64,000 bases of DNA from Hyphomicrobium denitrificans ATCC 51888. GTDB lineage: Bacteria; Pseudomonadota; Alphaproteobacteria; Rhizobiales; Hyphomicrobiaceae. The stretch's first letter is position 1, and the number at the start of each line of letters is the position of its first letter. The notes under the pieces are model-generated. The model was not told the origin of the DNA. It saw nothing but the letters and a program-made list of their open reading frames with translations, and made no database searches. The DNA is taken from contig NC_014313.1 in the NCBI RefSeq assembly GCF_000143145.1, positions 3,410,001 through 3,474,000 on the forward strand, written 5' to 3'. Position numbers and translations under genes: made by a program. Positions 30,093-39,643 of this stretch are shown piece by piece.

Positions 30093-30853
30093 ATCAATCG
30101 CAATGCCTTGAGGCTGGCGTGGCCGTGGCGGCCGACGATGACGTGGTCGTGGACAGTGACGCCCAGCGGTTTCGCGGCATCGATGATCTGCTTCGTGACG
30201 TCGATGTCGGCGCGCGACGGCGTTGGATCGCCCGACGGATGATTGTGCACCAGGATGATCGCGGTTGCGGACAGTTCGAGCGCCCGCTTCACGACTTCGC
30301 GGACATAGACGGGCGTGTGGTCGACGGTTCCGCGCCCCTGGACTTCGTCGGCGATCAGCGCGTTCTTCTTGTCGAGGAAGAGAATGCGAAAATGCTCGCG
30401 ATCTTCGAAGCCTTGCGCGAGGCGGAGATAATCGAGGACGCCGCTCCAGGATGACAGCGCGGGGCGCGATTTGATCTCGCCCCTGGTCAGGCGTTCTGCC
30501 GCCGTCTTGATCAGCTTCAGTTCCTGGACGGCACGGTCGCCGACGCCTTCGATCTCCTTCAGGCGATCCGGCGGGGCCGAGACGACTTCCGCAAACGAGC
30601 CAAAGCGAGCGAGCAGGCGTTTCGCGATCGGCTTCGTGTCGATGCGCGGAAACGCCCGAAACAAGATCATCTCGAGAAGCTCGTAGTCGGGCACCGCATC
30701 CGCGCCGCCGTTCGTGAATCGCTCGCGCAAGCGCCCGCGATGTCCGGCCTTGTCGTCGACGGCTTTTTTTGTTTTGAGCGGCGCGCCGCCGAACAGCGCG
30801 CCCTGCTCCGCGGCACTTGCCTTATCGTCGCCAGACCCGTTCGAGTGCGACAT
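30089..30853 (-). CDS. radC: RadC/JAB-domain protein
   Basis: This 254-residue RadC-family protein begins with a helix-hairpin-helix-like segment ([14 protein letters not shown]). The C-terminal JAB/MPN metal motif is [14 protein letters not shown] preceded by [19 protein letters not shown]. Despite the name, RadC's role in repair is not established. It follows map by 12 bp on the same strand and converges on the MHS transporter. Confidence 0.9.
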   Translation of the reverse strand: MSHSNGSGDDKASAAEQGALFGGAPLKTKKAVDDKAGHRGRLRERFTNGGADAVPDYELLEMILFRAFPRIDTKPIAKRLLARFGSFAEVVSAPPDRLKEIEGVGDRAVQELKLIKTAAERLTRGEIKSRPALSSWSGVLDYLRLAQGFEDREHFRILFLDKKNALIADEVQGRGTVDHTPVYVREVVKRALELSATAIILVHNHPSGDPTPSRADIDVTKQIIDAAKPLGVTVHDHVIVGRHGHASLKALRLI

Positions 30854-30865
30854 CGGCTATGTCCG

Positions 30866-31699
30866 TCAGGCGGCGGCGCGCAACTTGTAAGGCGGGAAGT
30901 CGTAACCGGCGGGCGACGCGGTGAAGATTTCGCATCCCGTTTCGGTGACGCCGACCGTGTGCTCGAACTGTGCGGACAGCTCGCGATCCCGCGTGACCGC
31001 GGTCCAGCCGTCGGCGAGAATTTTGACGTGCGGCTTGCCGAGATTGATCATCGGCTCGATCGTGAACAGCATGCCCGGTTCCAGGATCACGCCTTCGCCC
31101 GGTTCGCCGTAGTGGAGGATATTCGGGCGATCGTGGAAGACGCGCCCAAGTCCGTGGCCGCAGAAGTCGCGAACGACGCTGCAGCGCTCATCTTCGGCGA
31201 AGGTCTGGATCGCGGCGCCGATGTCGCCGGTCGTGTTGCCCGGCTTAACGACCGCGATGCCGCGCACCAGGGATTCGTACGTCACGTCCATCAAGCGTTG
31301 GGCGCGGCGCGAGACTTCACCAGCGGAATACATCCGGCTGGTGTCGCCATGCCAGCCGTCGACGATCAATGTGACGTCGATGTTGATGATGTCGCCGACA
31401 CGCAGCGGCTTGTCGTTGGGCATGCCGTGACAGACGACGTGATTGATCGAGGTGCACGTCGCGTAGCGATATCCGCGATAGTTGAGCGTCGCCGGCAGTG
31501 CGCCATGATCGAGGGCGAAGGCGAGCACCAGATCGTCGATCTCAGCCGTCGTGACGCCGGGCTGCACGATGGGAACAAGCATATCCAACGCTTCGGCGGC
31601 AAGCCGTCCGGCTTTGCGCATTGCAGCAAAGGCTTCCGCATCATGGAGCGGGATTTTGCCGTCGCGCGTGGCGCTTCTATTTACTTCAACGTTCGACAT
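30866..31699 (-). CDS. map: Methionine aminopeptidase
   Basis: This 277-residue type I enzyme removes the initiator Met. The metal ligands lie in NIDVTLIVDGWHGDTSRMY, FCGHGLGRVFHDRP and LFTIEPMINLG. It is likely co-transcribed with radC 12 bp downstream. The divergent spacer toward the OmpA-family gene is 109 bp. Confidence 0.96.
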   Translation of the reverse strand: MSNVEVNRSATRDGKIPLHDAEAFAAMRKAGRLAAEALDMLVPIVQPGVTTAEIDDLVLAFALDHGALPATLNYRGYRYATCTSINHVVCHGMPNDKPLRVGDIINIDVTLIVDGWHGDTSRMYSAGEVSRRAQRLMDVTYESLVRGIAVVKPGNTTGDIGAAIQTFAEDERCSVVRDFCGHGLGRVFHDRPNILHYGEPGEGVILEPGMLFTIEPMINLGKPHVKILADGWTAVTRDRELSAQFEHTVGVTETGCEIFTASPAGYDFPPYKLRAAA

Positions 31700-31808
31700 G
31701 TTGCTCCGGACTGGAACTTATATGGCTGCGACTGCAATTTAGTGCCAAACTATCCCGCTATAAAAGAGCGCCTTTGCCAAGGGCGCCGCGAGCACAGGAG
31801 GAAAACCC

Positions 31809-32972
31809 ATGTTGCAATTCCGTGCGCCTCTCCTTGGAGGGGTCTCTTGCGTCGGGCTGATGTTTCAATTCGCGAGCGTAAATATAGGGCATGCGACGAC
31901 GACGGTCGAGATGCTGAGCGCTCGTGACGCGACCCGCGTGCAATCCACTTCCAGTCCACTGCCGCAGCTGATGCGCGACGGCGCTGTTCAGTTCAGTTCG
32001 GGAACGACCCGGGCGACGATCAAGGTTGCGCAGGACGACTCCGCGCCTCCGGCGACCGGCGGTCAGGCGACGACCGATTTCTACGGCGACAGCGCGGCAG
32101 CTGAAAACCCGGCGTGGGCGGCTGAGGCGAAGTTCAACCCCGACTACGCGGCGAACTCGTCGGACGCGCCCGCCGCGTCGGATGACGCAGCTGAGGCAGC
32201 GCCATCGGGAAGCGAAACATCCGGCGAAGCGGCTGCAACTCAGACGGCCGAGGATACGTCTCCGCCTCCAACGGGTGGGACAGCGACAACGGATTACTAC
32301 GGCGGATCGCCGTCGCCGCAGAATCCGGCGTGGGCCGCTCCGGCCAAGATGAACCCGGACTATTCGAGCGAGCCGGCCGCACCTGCGGAGACGGCTCAGC
32401 CAGCGGCAACGGAAGCTCCGGCTGCTGCTGCATCTCCGGCCGAGGAAGACGCAGCACCGCCTCCGACCGGTGGCAAGGCCACGACAGACTATTACGGAGG
32501 CAGCGCAGCTCCGAATAACCCGGCCTGGGCGGAACCTGCAAAAATGAATCCCGACTACAACGCCGCCACTGCGCCGGCGGCATCGGAAGCAGCGGCACCC
32601 TCAGGGGAAGCATGCCGCGAAACGGTTGCAACGAATGCCAAGGCCGCGACGCTGCGCTTTAATGAGGACAGCGCTGCCATCGCTCCGGCGAGCCGCACCG
32701 CGTTGTCGGCCCTCGTAACGGCGCTGAAGGCTTGTGCCGGTGTCGTCGTCGAGGTTCGCGGATTTACGGACAGCGTCGGCTCATCGGAGGGCAACCAGAT
32801 GCTGTCCGAGCTTCGCGCGAAGAAGATCGTCGATTTCCTGACGAAAGCGGGGGTCGAAGCGTCGAAGCTGACGGCTGTCGGCAAGGGTGAGGACGATCCG
32901 GTCGCCGACAATGAAACGCCGGAAGGCCGCCGTCTCAACCGGCGTGTCGAGTTCGTGCTTTCGGGTCAGTAA
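31809..32972 (+). CDS. OmpA-family protein with three tandem 35-residue repeats
   Basis: This 387-residue exported protein has a short N-terminal signal-like segment and an AGGAGG site 8 bases before the ATG. It then has three repeats (residues 79-113, 151-185, 217-250), each reading PPxTGGxATTD(Y/F)YG, then NPAWA and NPDY. Ala/Pro/Glu-rich spacers separate them. The C-terminal OmpA-like domain (about 269-387) ends with ETPEGRRLNRRVEF, the peptidoglycan-binding type. It probably sits in the envelope and touches peptidoglycan; the repeat function is unknown. Confidence 0.85.
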   Translation: MLQFRAPLLGGVSCVGLMFQFASVNIGHATTTVEMLSARDATRVQSTSSPLPQLMRDGAVQFSSGTTRATIKVAQDDSAPPATGGQATTDFYGDSAAAENPAWAAEAKFNPDYAANSSDAPAASDDAAEAAPSGSETSGEAAATQTAEDTSPPPTGGTATTDYYGGSPSPQNPAWAAPAKMNPDYSSEPAAPAETAQPAATEAPAAAASPAEEDAAPPPTGGKATTDYYGGSAAPNNPAWAEPAKMNPDYNAATAPAASEAAAPSGEACRETVATNAKAATLRFNEDSAAIAPASRTALSALVTALKACAGVVVEVRGFTDSVGSSEGNQMLSELRAKKIVDFLTKAGVEASKLTAVGKGEDDPVADNETPEGRRLNRRVEFVLSGQ

Positions 32973-32995
32973 AGGCCGCGATGAAAGACTGAGAT

Positions 32996-33027
32996 GCGGC
33001 GGCTTCATCGGCCGCCGCTTTTCTTTT
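32996..33027 (+). terminator. Intrinsic terminator after the OmpA-family gene
   Basis: GCGGCGGC (32996-33003) pairs with GCCGCCGC (33011-33018) around TTCATCG and is followed by TTTTCTTTT. It lies 24 bp past the gene's stop. Confidence 0.85.
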
Positions 33028-33058
33028 GGCTATCGCAGTCCTGCGTTTGCCCAAGGGC

Positions 33059-33093
33059 GCAAAAAGAAAGCGCCGGACACGAGATCCGGCGCT
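33059..33093 (-). terminator. Intrinsic terminator of rplS
   Basis: AGCGCCGGA (33069-33077) and TCCGGCGCT (33085-33093) form a 9-bp stem. Read on the minus strand it is followed by TTTCTTTTTG. It lies about 35 bp downstream of the rplS stop, back-to-back with the plus-strand terminator. Confidence 0.85.
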
Positions 33094-33126
33094 TCATCCT
33101 TGGACGTCGATTTCAGATCAGCCGAC

Positions 33127-33822
33127 TTATTCCTTGGCTTCCTCAGCCGGAACTTCAGCGGCCGTGAGTTCGGCGACGAGGCGCTGCGCCTGGCCGATCC
33201 AATCCTGCTTCTCGATGGCGCCTTTGAGGTTCAGCGTCTCATCGATGTTGGCGATGTCTTCGTCCGACAGGTTGGCGATCTGTTCGATCTTGTAGCAGTT
33301 GAGATGCTTCAGGCGGTTCTGCAGGTCGATGTCGATGCCGTTGATACGGGTCAGATCATCGGCCTCGCCCTTCGGCTTCTTGAAGCCCTTCCAAGCCGCG
33401 TTGAGACGGCGTGCGCGCGCGTCCGTGCGCTCGAAGATGCGGGCGGCTTTGCCGCGGCGGCCGCGGAGATAATAGAGCTTCGCGCGGCGGACCTTGCCGC
33501 GGCGGAGGACTTCGATCTCGGCGATGTAGGGTGAGTAGATCGGGAAAACGCGCTCGACGCCTTCGCCGTAAGAAATCTTGCGAACCGTGAAGTTCTCGTT
33601 GAGGCCGGCGCCCGAGCGGGCAATCACGACGCCTTCATAGGCCTGGAAGCGGACGGTCGGCTCTTTCTCGACCTTCTTCTTCTTGTCTTTCGGGTCGGCT
33701 TCGGCCGACTCGATGACCTTGACCATCACCTTAACGGTGTCGCCGGGGCCGAATTCAGGGATGCCGCGCTTGGAAAGGACGGCGTCCATCTGCTCGCGTT
33801 CGAGCTGTTGGATAATATTCAT
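33127..33822 (-). CDS. rplS: 50S ribosomal protein L19 with a C-terminal helical extension
   Basis: Residues 1-130 are L19 (the block [59 protein letters not shown]), located at the subunit interface. A 16-residue Lys-rich insertion (about 41-56) and a C-terminal extension (about 155-218) are extra. The extension reads [20 protein letters not shown] and [10 protein letters not shown], a helix-hairpin-helix-like plan. Standard L19 is about 115-125 residues. Similar extensions are seen in some Hyphomicrobiales. Confidence 0.93.
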   Translation of the reverse strand: MNIIQQLEREQMDAVLSKRGIPEFGPGDTVKVMVKVIESAEADPKDKKKKVEKEPTVRFQAYEGVVIARSGAGLNENFTVRKISYGEGVERVFPIYSPYIAEIEVLRRGKVRRAKLYYLRGRRGKAARIFERTDARARRLNAAWKGFKKPKGEADDLTRINGIDIDLQNRLKHLNCYKIEQIANLSDEDIANIDETLNLKGAIEKQDWIGQAQRLVAELTAAEVPAEEAKE

Positions 33823-34033
33823 CTTGTTGATTCCGTTTCGTTTTTTGATGACGCAGAGGATCGGCTGGCGGTATTTCGACCGAGCCGGTCATGCAAGCCC
33901 CTGATGGGCTACCCGTTTGAGGGGAAGTCTTGTTGGCCCCGCTGATACTCGAAGAGCCCCCCGTTGTCGAGTGGAAAGGGGCGCTCCGATGGTTTGTCGC
34001 GCAAGACTTAACGCGACGTTTCCAGCCTCAGCC

Positions 34034-35707
34034 TCAGAGCCCGAAGGCGCTGCCGATGATGTCCCCGAGCGTCGCGTTCGTTTGCGCGGAGCGCCGGGTG
34101 GCGGTGGCAGTGTCGCGGCCGCGAGACTTGGAAGCGACCGCGGCCGGATTGAAGCTCGGCTCGACCGGCGCGAGGTGATTGCGGCCCTTCTTGATTTTCG
34201 ACCATTGCCCGTCGAGCGCCAGCGTCACGCGCTTTTCGTGGCCGTAGACGTCGTTGAAGGTTTTCAGTTTGCCGTCGTCCGTGACCCAGGCGGTGAAATA
34301 GACGAGGTGGATCGGGATTTCCTTCGAGATCGGAACCTCGTTGTTGAGGGGACCCGAGCGATCGAGCTCGGCGATCTTGGCGGCATCCCAGCCCTTGTCT
34401 TCCTTCAAGACCATTTCGGCGAGCTGCATCGGATTTTGCACGCGCAGGCAGCCGTGGCTCAGCGTGCGCTGGGCGGGACGGAACATCCATTTGTCGGGCG
34501 TGTCGTGCATGAAGATCGTGTGCTGGCTCGGGAACGAAAACTTCACGCGGCCGAGGACGCTCTTCGGACCGGGCGGCTGGAGCACGATGAAGTTGCGAAT
34601 GTCGGTCGACGACCAATCATATTGGCGCCAGTCGACGCGGCGTCCGTCCTTGGTCTGGAGCTGAAGGCCATACTGGCGCATGAGCCCGCCGCCGCGAATG
34701 AGGCTCGGCCACAGCTCGTTGACCATGATGCTTTCCGGCACGCGCCATGCCGGGCGAAGCACGACGTATTTTAAAGGCCGCGAGAAAATCGTCGATTTCT
34801 TATCGACTTCGCCTGCAACGATCTTGGCGGAGCGAATGATTTCGCCGTCCTTGTAAACGTACTGCATGAACTCGGGGATGTTGTTCAGCACGTAGAAGTC
34901 GCCCATGTCGGGCCACATCCAGCGCCACATCTCCATGTTGGCGCGAAGACGCTTGGCGGCGGGGCTGAGCTTCGCGAGGTTCCCGTTGGCGGGCAGCATC
35001 GTCACGTAGAGCTGGCGCAGCTTTTCGAACTGCGGCTGTTGCGGATGCAGGCTGCGTAGGTAAGCGTCGGGTTCGTGCGAGTCCGCCAGAGCCTTGATCA
35101 CGGTTGCGGGGTCGATCCACTGCGGACGGCGGTCGAATTCGGTCGTCAGCATTTCGGCGGGGTCGGGAATGCGTCCGCCACGCGCGAAGCGCGCGTATTG
35201 CAGGGCTGCTGTCGAGTACTGGATTTCCGCATCGGCCAGCGTGTCGGTGTCGGTCGCGGTCAGCGCGCCGTTTTCGAGCATCGGAAGTTTGAAGGCGCTG
35301 GCGTCGAGACCGTAGGCGTTGGCGTTTTCGATTTCGGTGATGAGGGCTTTGGTTTCGGGTTTCACGCCGGACGCGGTCACCCAAAGTCCGTCGCCGTGGC
35401 GCGCCGCGTAAAATTCGGTGAGCGCCGTCTGATCCATTTTCTCGCGCTCGTCGTCGGATGCCTTCGCAGCGGCGAGCTTCGAGCGCGCGACGCCGAGGAC
35501 CGGATCGTCGGCGGCTGCCGCCGGCGCGACGGCGTCGGGCGTTGAAGTGGCTTCGGGGGTTGCTTGCGTTTCGGGCGTTGCTTCGGGCTGTGCGGGCGCA
35601 GGCGCTGCCTGTGCCGAAGTTTCGCTCGGCGTTGGGTCCGCGAAAGCTGGCTGGATCATTGCCAAAGCCGCAACCGCGCCGAACAGAATGCTCTTGAAGT
35701 TCCCCAT
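34034..35707 (-). CDS. L,D-transpeptidase (YcbB type)
   Basis: This 557-residue exported enzyme makes 3-3 crosslinks in peptidoglycan. After a signal peptide (GNFKSILFGAVAALAMIQPAFA) comes a Pro/Ala/Thr-rich stretch, then a YcbB-like N-terminal region, then the YkuD catalytic domain with LSHGCLRVQNP (C420). I prefer the ATG at 35707. It lies between trmD and rplS, which are usually adjacent. Confidence 0.88.
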   Translation of the reverse strand: MGNFKSILFGAVAALAMIQPAFADPTPSETSAQAAPAPAQPEATPETQATPEATSTPDAVAPAAAADDPVLGVARSKLAAAKASDDEREKMDQTALTEFYAARHGDGLWVTASGVKPETKALITEIENANAYGLDASAFKLPMLENGALTATDTDTLADAEIQYSTAALQYARFARGGRIPDPAEMLTTEFDRRPQWIDPATVIKALADSHEPDAYLRSLHPQQPQFEKLRQLYVTMLPANGNLAKLSPAAKRLRANMEMWRWMWPDMGDFYVLNNIPEFMQYVYKDGEIIRSAKIVAGEVDKKSTIFSRPLKYVVLRPAWRVPESIMVNELWPSLIRGGGLMRQYGLQLQTKDGRRVDWRQYDWSSTDIRNFIVLQPPGPKSVLGRVKFSFPSQHTIFMHDTPDKWMFRPAQRTLSHGCLRVQNPMQLAEMVLKEDKGWDAAKIAELDRSGPLNNEVPISKEIPIHLVYFTAWVTDDGKLKTFNDVYGHEKRVTLALDGQWSKIKKGRNHLAPVEPSFNPAAVASKSRGRDTATATRRSAQTNATLGDIIGSAFGL

Positions 35708-35740
35708 TGCCCCGTCCCGATCGGTCACGCACGCACTGGC

Positions 35741-35803
35741 GTTTAGCTCTTTGTTTTGTCGTGCTTCTTATCGGAAAACCGGTTCCCACTTTTCCGGAAG
35801 CAC
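35741..35803. repeat. CGTGCTTCT...GGAAAAC...TTTTCCGGAAGCAC repeat, copy A
   Basis: About 58 bp match a second copy at 49730-49784. Both read TCGTGCTTCT, CGGAAAAC, GGTT, then ACTTTTCCGGAAGCAC, so the ends form a stem (GTGCTTCT...GGAAGCAC). It lies between the L,D-transpeptidase and trmD. Similar elements are widespread in rhizobial spacers. Confidence 0.75.
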
Positions 35804-35914
35804 TTTCGCGCGACCCGCCGCATATGCCGCGACGGGCGCGCCCCGAATCTTTCCCCAGACGCATTTGTCCAGGAAAATCCTGACCATGCAAAGGCGAAGG
35901 TTTGATGGCGTGCT

Positions 35915-36673
35915 TTAGGAGCGCTTTTGGTGCGGCGGGTGTAGCAGATCGGGCCGCCGGTCGGCCGTCAATTTCTCAGATTGTTCCCGCCGCCACGCCT
36001 CGATTTTCTTGTGATCGCCGGAAAGCAGAATGTCCGGGATGGCACGGCCCTGCCAGTCGCGCGGCTTCGTGAACTGGGGATATTCGAGCAGGCCAGTCTC
36101 GAAGCTTTCGCTGGTGAGGCTTTCGCTGGCGCCGAGGACGCCCGGAAGCAAGCGGATGCAGGCTTCGATCAGGACCATGGCCGCGACCTCGCCGCCTGCG
36201 AGGACGTAGTCGCCGATCGAGACTTCTTTCAGCCCCTTGGCGGCGATGACGCGCTCGTCGATGCCTTCGAACCGCCCGGCGAGCAGCGTCACGCCCGGGC
36301 CTTCGGCCAGACTACGCGCCAAGCTCTGCGTCAGCGGTGTGCCGCGCGGCGACAGGTAGATCAGCGGCGCATCGGGCGAGAGCGTTGAGGCGTGATCAAG
36401 CGCCGGGCCGAGAACGTCGGCGCGCAGCACCATTCCGGCACCGCCGCCTGCGGGCGTATCGTCAACCTGACGATGCTTGCCGAGGCCGAAATCGCGGATC
36501 TGGAGCGTGTCGAGCGACCAGATGCCGGCGTCGCGCGCCTGGCCCGCGAGCGAAACGCCGAGCGGTCCCGGAAATGCGTCCGGGAACAGCGTCAGCACGA
36601 GCGCGCGCCACGGCGGACGGCCATCGCCCGAAGGAAAGTGCGGCATCGCAGGAGCCTCGCGTGAAGTGGTCAT
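35915..36673 (-). CDS. trmD: tRNA (guanine37-N1)-methyltransferase
   Basis: This 252-residue SPOUT enzyme methylates G37 of tRNA to prevent frameshifting. Family blocks include LYLSPRG-like IYLSPRGTPLTQ, GRFEGIDERV, and the trefoil-knot loop SIGDYVLAGGEVAAMVLIEA. The start could be at 36673 or at the ATG at 36646. rimM and rpsP, its usual partners, are not in the window upstream of it. Confidence 0.95.
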   Translation of the reverse strand: MTTSREAPAMPHFPSGDGRPPWRALVLTLFPDAFPGPLGVSLAGQARDAGIWSLDTLQIRDFGLGKHRQVDDTPAGGGAGMVLRADVLGPALDHASTLSPDAPLIYLSPRGTPLTQSLARSLAEGPGVTLLAGRFEGIDERVIAAKGLKEVSIGDYVLAGGEVAAMVLIEACIRLLPGVLGASESLTSESFETGLLEYPQFTKPRDWQGRAIPDILLSGDHKKIEAWRREQSEKLTADRRPDLLHPPHQKRS

Positions 36674-36706
36674 CCGATGCGATCGGCTTCGGATGACCGG
36701 AAAAGA

Positions 36707-36994
36707 TCAGACGCCTTCGACGACGGTGATGTCGAGCGTGCCGGCGCCCTGGCGGAGCGCTTTGGCTTCGGCGTATTCCGGCGACGTCGCATAGCCGTGG
36801 GCGTGCTCGTAGCTCGGGAATTCGAGGACGACGTTGCGCGCGGTGCCGTTGCCTTCGACGATCTCGTGGCGGCCGCCGCGCACGATCGGCTTGCCCTCGT
36901 ACTTGTCGAGCGCGATTTTCGATTTCGCGACGTAAGCCGCCCACTTCTCAGGGTCGGTTACGGTGGCGTGGGCGATGACATATCCCTTCGGCAT
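36707..36994 (-). CDS. DUF1330 family protein
   Basis: This 95-residue protein starts MPKGYVIAHATVTDPEKWAAY, the DUF1330 signature, and is a ferredoxin-like (dimeric alpha-beta barrel) domain. The ATG at 36994 follows AGGAAG. It lies 33 bp upstream of trmD on the same strand. Its function is unknown. Confidence 0.88.
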   Translation of the reverse strand: MPKGYVIAHATVTDPEKWAAYVAKSKIALDKYEGKPIVRGGRHEIVEGNGTARNVVLEFPSYEHAHGYATSPEYAEAKALRQGAGTLDITVVEGV

Positions 36995-37090
36995 TGCGGT
37001 CTTCCTGCTGTGATGTTCGAACGCCGTGGCATAGCCGGTGCGAGGCGGCTTCGGCAACCCGTGGGCAGAAAGACGGAAAACCGCAGCGGC

Positions 37091-38086
37091 TCAGGGATTG
37101 AGCAGCGGCTGCACGGCGCCGAGGCTGGCGTCGCTGCTCTGGCGGGACGGACGGCTGACGGTCGCCGTCGTCGAGCCCCAGCTCAAGCTCGTGAAAAAGC
37201 CGCCGATGCCGGATGAAGCTTCGGCCGATTTCAATTTCTTGCCCTGGGCTTCGAGACTCGGATCGTTCTTGGCGAGGCGCTTGGACATGCGCGGCGACAA
37301 CGGTGCGAGGCGTTTGCCGATCAAGGTCGGGCAGGCGGCGTTCGGGTCCATGCCGACCGGCGTCAGCGAATTGACGACGTAGCGCTTTGAGCACATGCCG
37401 ACCTTCGGCGGTTCCCGCGTCTCGGCAAAATCGTCGTAGGCCTGTTTCAGCGGAGCCCAGGTCGTGCGTGCGGGATTGTCGGCGTGGCGCTTGATGTTCG
37501 AAGCGGTCATGCGGAACGGGAACACGTGCACCGGAACGGATGGTTCGCCAGCCGCCAGCGCATCGCGCACGAAAGCGTAGATTTCTTCGATCAGCTTGTC
37601 GGACATCGCGAAGCAACCGACGCTGCGGCAGTCGCCGTGCACCATGATGTAAGCGCCGGTTCGTCCGAGCGCGCGGTCGAGCGCATTCGGATAGCCGATG
37701 TTGAACGCGAGATGGTATTTGCTGTCGGGCTTCATGCCGCCGGGTGTCGCCGCGTAAAACCCTTCGGGCGACATGCGGTCGCCCTGCGTCTGCTTCGGGC
37801 CGAGCGTGCCGCCCCAGTTGCAGATCGGGAATGTTTTCACGAGCGCGTAGCGGCCGTTCGGGCGCGCCTTCCAGACTTCGAGTTCCGACTCTTCCTTGAA
37901 GACGCGGATATAGACCGGCGCTTCCGGCACAATCTCTTTCATCAGGAGCGCGGCTTCGGTCGTGGCGGGAAGCGGTTTGGCGGCGGCTTGTTCCTCGGCG
38001 CGCGCGGCGTGAAGCGCAGGGAGCGTACCCAGCAAAAACAAAACCGCAGCGAGCCAATTTGCCCGCTCCATTGTACGCCACAACAT
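37091..38086 (-). CDS. L,D-transpeptidase family protein (YafK type)
   Basis: This 331-residue exported protein has an N-terminal signal peptide ending near LPALHAARAEE. Its catalytic motif MVHGDCRSVGCFAMSD (H150, C158) is the YafK (DpaA) variant of the YkuD fold. Some YafK-family proteins cut the lipoprotein-peptidoglycan bond. It is the second YkuD-fold enzyme close to trmD. The start is at 38086 or at the ATG at 38071. Confidence 0.85.
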   Translation of the reverse strand: MLWRTMERANWLAAVLFLLGTLPALHAARAEEQAAAKPLPATTEAALLMKEIVPEAPVYIRVFKEESELEVWKARPNGRYALVKTFPICNWGGTLGPKQTQGDRMSPEGFYAATPGGMKPDSKYHLAFNIGYPNALDRALGRTGAYIMVHGDCRSVGCFAMSDKLIEEIYAFVRDALAAGEPSVPVHVFPFRMTASNIKRHADNPARTTWAPLKQAYDDFAETREPPKVGMCSKRYVVNSLTPVGMDPNAACPTLIGKRLAPLSPRMSKRLAKNDPSLEAQGKKLKSAEASSGIGGFFTSLSWGSTTATVSRPSRQSSDASLGAVQPLLNP

Positions 38087-38231
38087 CTGCCGTGAACCCC
38101 GCGTGACCTGTTCCCCGGACTAGCGCTTAGCCTAGCCCCACAGACGGTTAATGCTTGGTAAATCGCGACTGTGCGCAGGGCGTGGTCAGAGCTTGGCGAG
38201 GATGTGGCGATGGTGCGTGCTATGCGCGCGA

Positions 38232-38927
38232 TCAGGCGCTTGCGATGCGAGCCAGGAAGGCTTCAGCGGCAGCCTTGGGATCTTTCGCGGCGTTGATCGG
38301 GCGGCCGACGACGATGTGGTTGGCGCCGTCGCGGATCGCCTCGTCCGGCGTCGTGATGCGCGCCTGATCGCCGGTCTCGCCACCGGGCAGGCGAATGCCG
38401 GGCGTGACGATGAGGAAGCTCGGCGAGGTCTTGGCGCGGACGGCGGCGGCTTCCTGTCCAGACGCGATGACACCGTCGACGCCGGCGTTGTGGGCAATGC
38501 GGGCGCGGCTCAGCACGAGGGCGCCGGGCGTTAGCGGAATGCCCTGTTCGTCGAGGTCGGTTTGATCGAGGCTCGTCAGTACGGTCACGGCGAGAATTTT
38601 CAGCTCAGAGTCGCCGCGTCCACGCACGGCGGCTTTCAGCGTTTTCGTATCGGGTCCGTGAACTGTGACGAAGTCGACGCCGAGTGCCGCGGCTGAAGAG
38701 ACGGCGCGCTCGACGGTGTTGCCGATGTCGAGAAATTTCAGATCGAGGAAGACGCGCTTGCCTTCCTGCTTCAGCTCGCTCGCGAGCGACAGGCCATCGG
38801 AAAACAGAAGCTCGAGCCCGATCTTGTAGAATGACACCGTGTCGCCAAGACGATTAACCAGCGCCCGCGCCTCGTCGTAGGAGGGCAGGTCGAGGGCGAC
38901 GATGAGTTTGTCTTTGGCGTCCGTCAT
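38232..38927 (-). CDS. pyrF: Orotidine 5'-phosphate decarboxylase
   Basis: This 231-residue class I enzyme makes UMP from OMP. The catalytic block FLDLKFLDIGNTV (Lys and two Asp) and the phosphate loop IVTPGIRLPG and IVVGRPINAAKDP are intact. It lies five bases downstream of the FMN reductase gene. Confidence 0.97.
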   Translation of the reverse strand: MTDAKDKLIVALDLPSYDEARALVNRLGDTVSFYKIGLELLFSDGLSLASELKQEGKRVFLDLKFLDIGNTVERAVSSAAALGVDFVTVHGPDTKTLKAAVRGRGDSELKILAVTVLTSLDQTDLDEQGIPLTPGALVLSRARIAHNAGVDGVIASGQEAAAVRAKTSPSFLIVTPGIRLPGGETGDQARITTPDEAIRDGANHIVVGRPINAAKDPKAAAEAFLARIASA

Positions 38928-38932
38928 CGGGC

Positions 38933-39532
38933 TTATCCGTGCAAAACGCGGGCGGCGCGAGCGAGCTTCTGAATGACCGTTTTCAGTTGCTCCTGCTGGT
39001 CCTTGTTTTTCAAGTGTCCGTGCTCGTCATAGGCGTCGACGGCGCGCGGGAGCAAGAACTGATCGGGCAGCACCAGCGCACCGATGCCAGTTTCCAAAAC
39101 CAGACGAAGCTGCGACAGGCCGCGTAAGCCGCCCATGCCGCCGGGCGATGCCGAGCCGATCGCGAACACCCGCGTGCGATAGACTTCCATCGGGGCTTCG
39201 CCATCGTCGCGAATGTGGCTGATCCAGTCGATGGCGTTTTTCAGCAGCGGCGTGAAGGAAGCGTTGTACTCGGGGCTGAGGATGAAGATGCCCGTGTGCG
39301 CCTTCATCAGATTTTTCAGCTTATGAGCATTCTCGGGCTGACCCGAGGTCACTTCGAAATCGCCGTCGTAAAGCGGCATCGGATAATCGGCGAGGTCAGC
39401 GAACGTCGACGGAATGCTGTTTGCTTCAGCGATTTGAGCAGCGAGACGCGCCAAGCGCTTGTTGTGCGAATTCTTGCGAGCGCTGCCCGCGAAGAAGAGC
39501 AGGCGAGGGTCCGACTTCGTCGATGCTGTCAT
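38933..39532 (-). CDS. NADPH-dependent FMN reductase family protein
   Basis: This 199-residue flavodoxin-fold protein has LFFAGSARKNSHNKRLARLA (FMN phosphate loop) and TGIFILSPEYNASFTPLLKNAIDW, typical of the ChrR/ArsH/azoreductase group. Substrates could be quinones, chromate or azo compounds. It lies directly upstream of pyrF. Confidence 0.88.
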   Translation of the reverse strand: MTASTKSDPRLLFFAGSARKNSHNKRLARLAAQIAEANSIPSTFADLADYPMPLYDGDFEVTSGQPENAHKLKNLMKAHTGIFILSPEYNASFTPLLKNAIDWISHIRDDGEAPMEVYRTRVFAIGSASPGGMGGLRGLSQLRLVLETGIGALVLPDQFLLPRAVDAYDEHGHLKNKDQQEQLKTVIQKLARAARVLHG

Positions 39533-39643
39533 GGAGAAAGAACTGTCCGTGTAGGATTGGCGGCGGATTGCGCCGGACCGTACCGAGGGATTGAGGATTA
39601 GGGAATAGGACCGGGCGCGCAGCTGAAGAGCGCGCCGCTCAGA

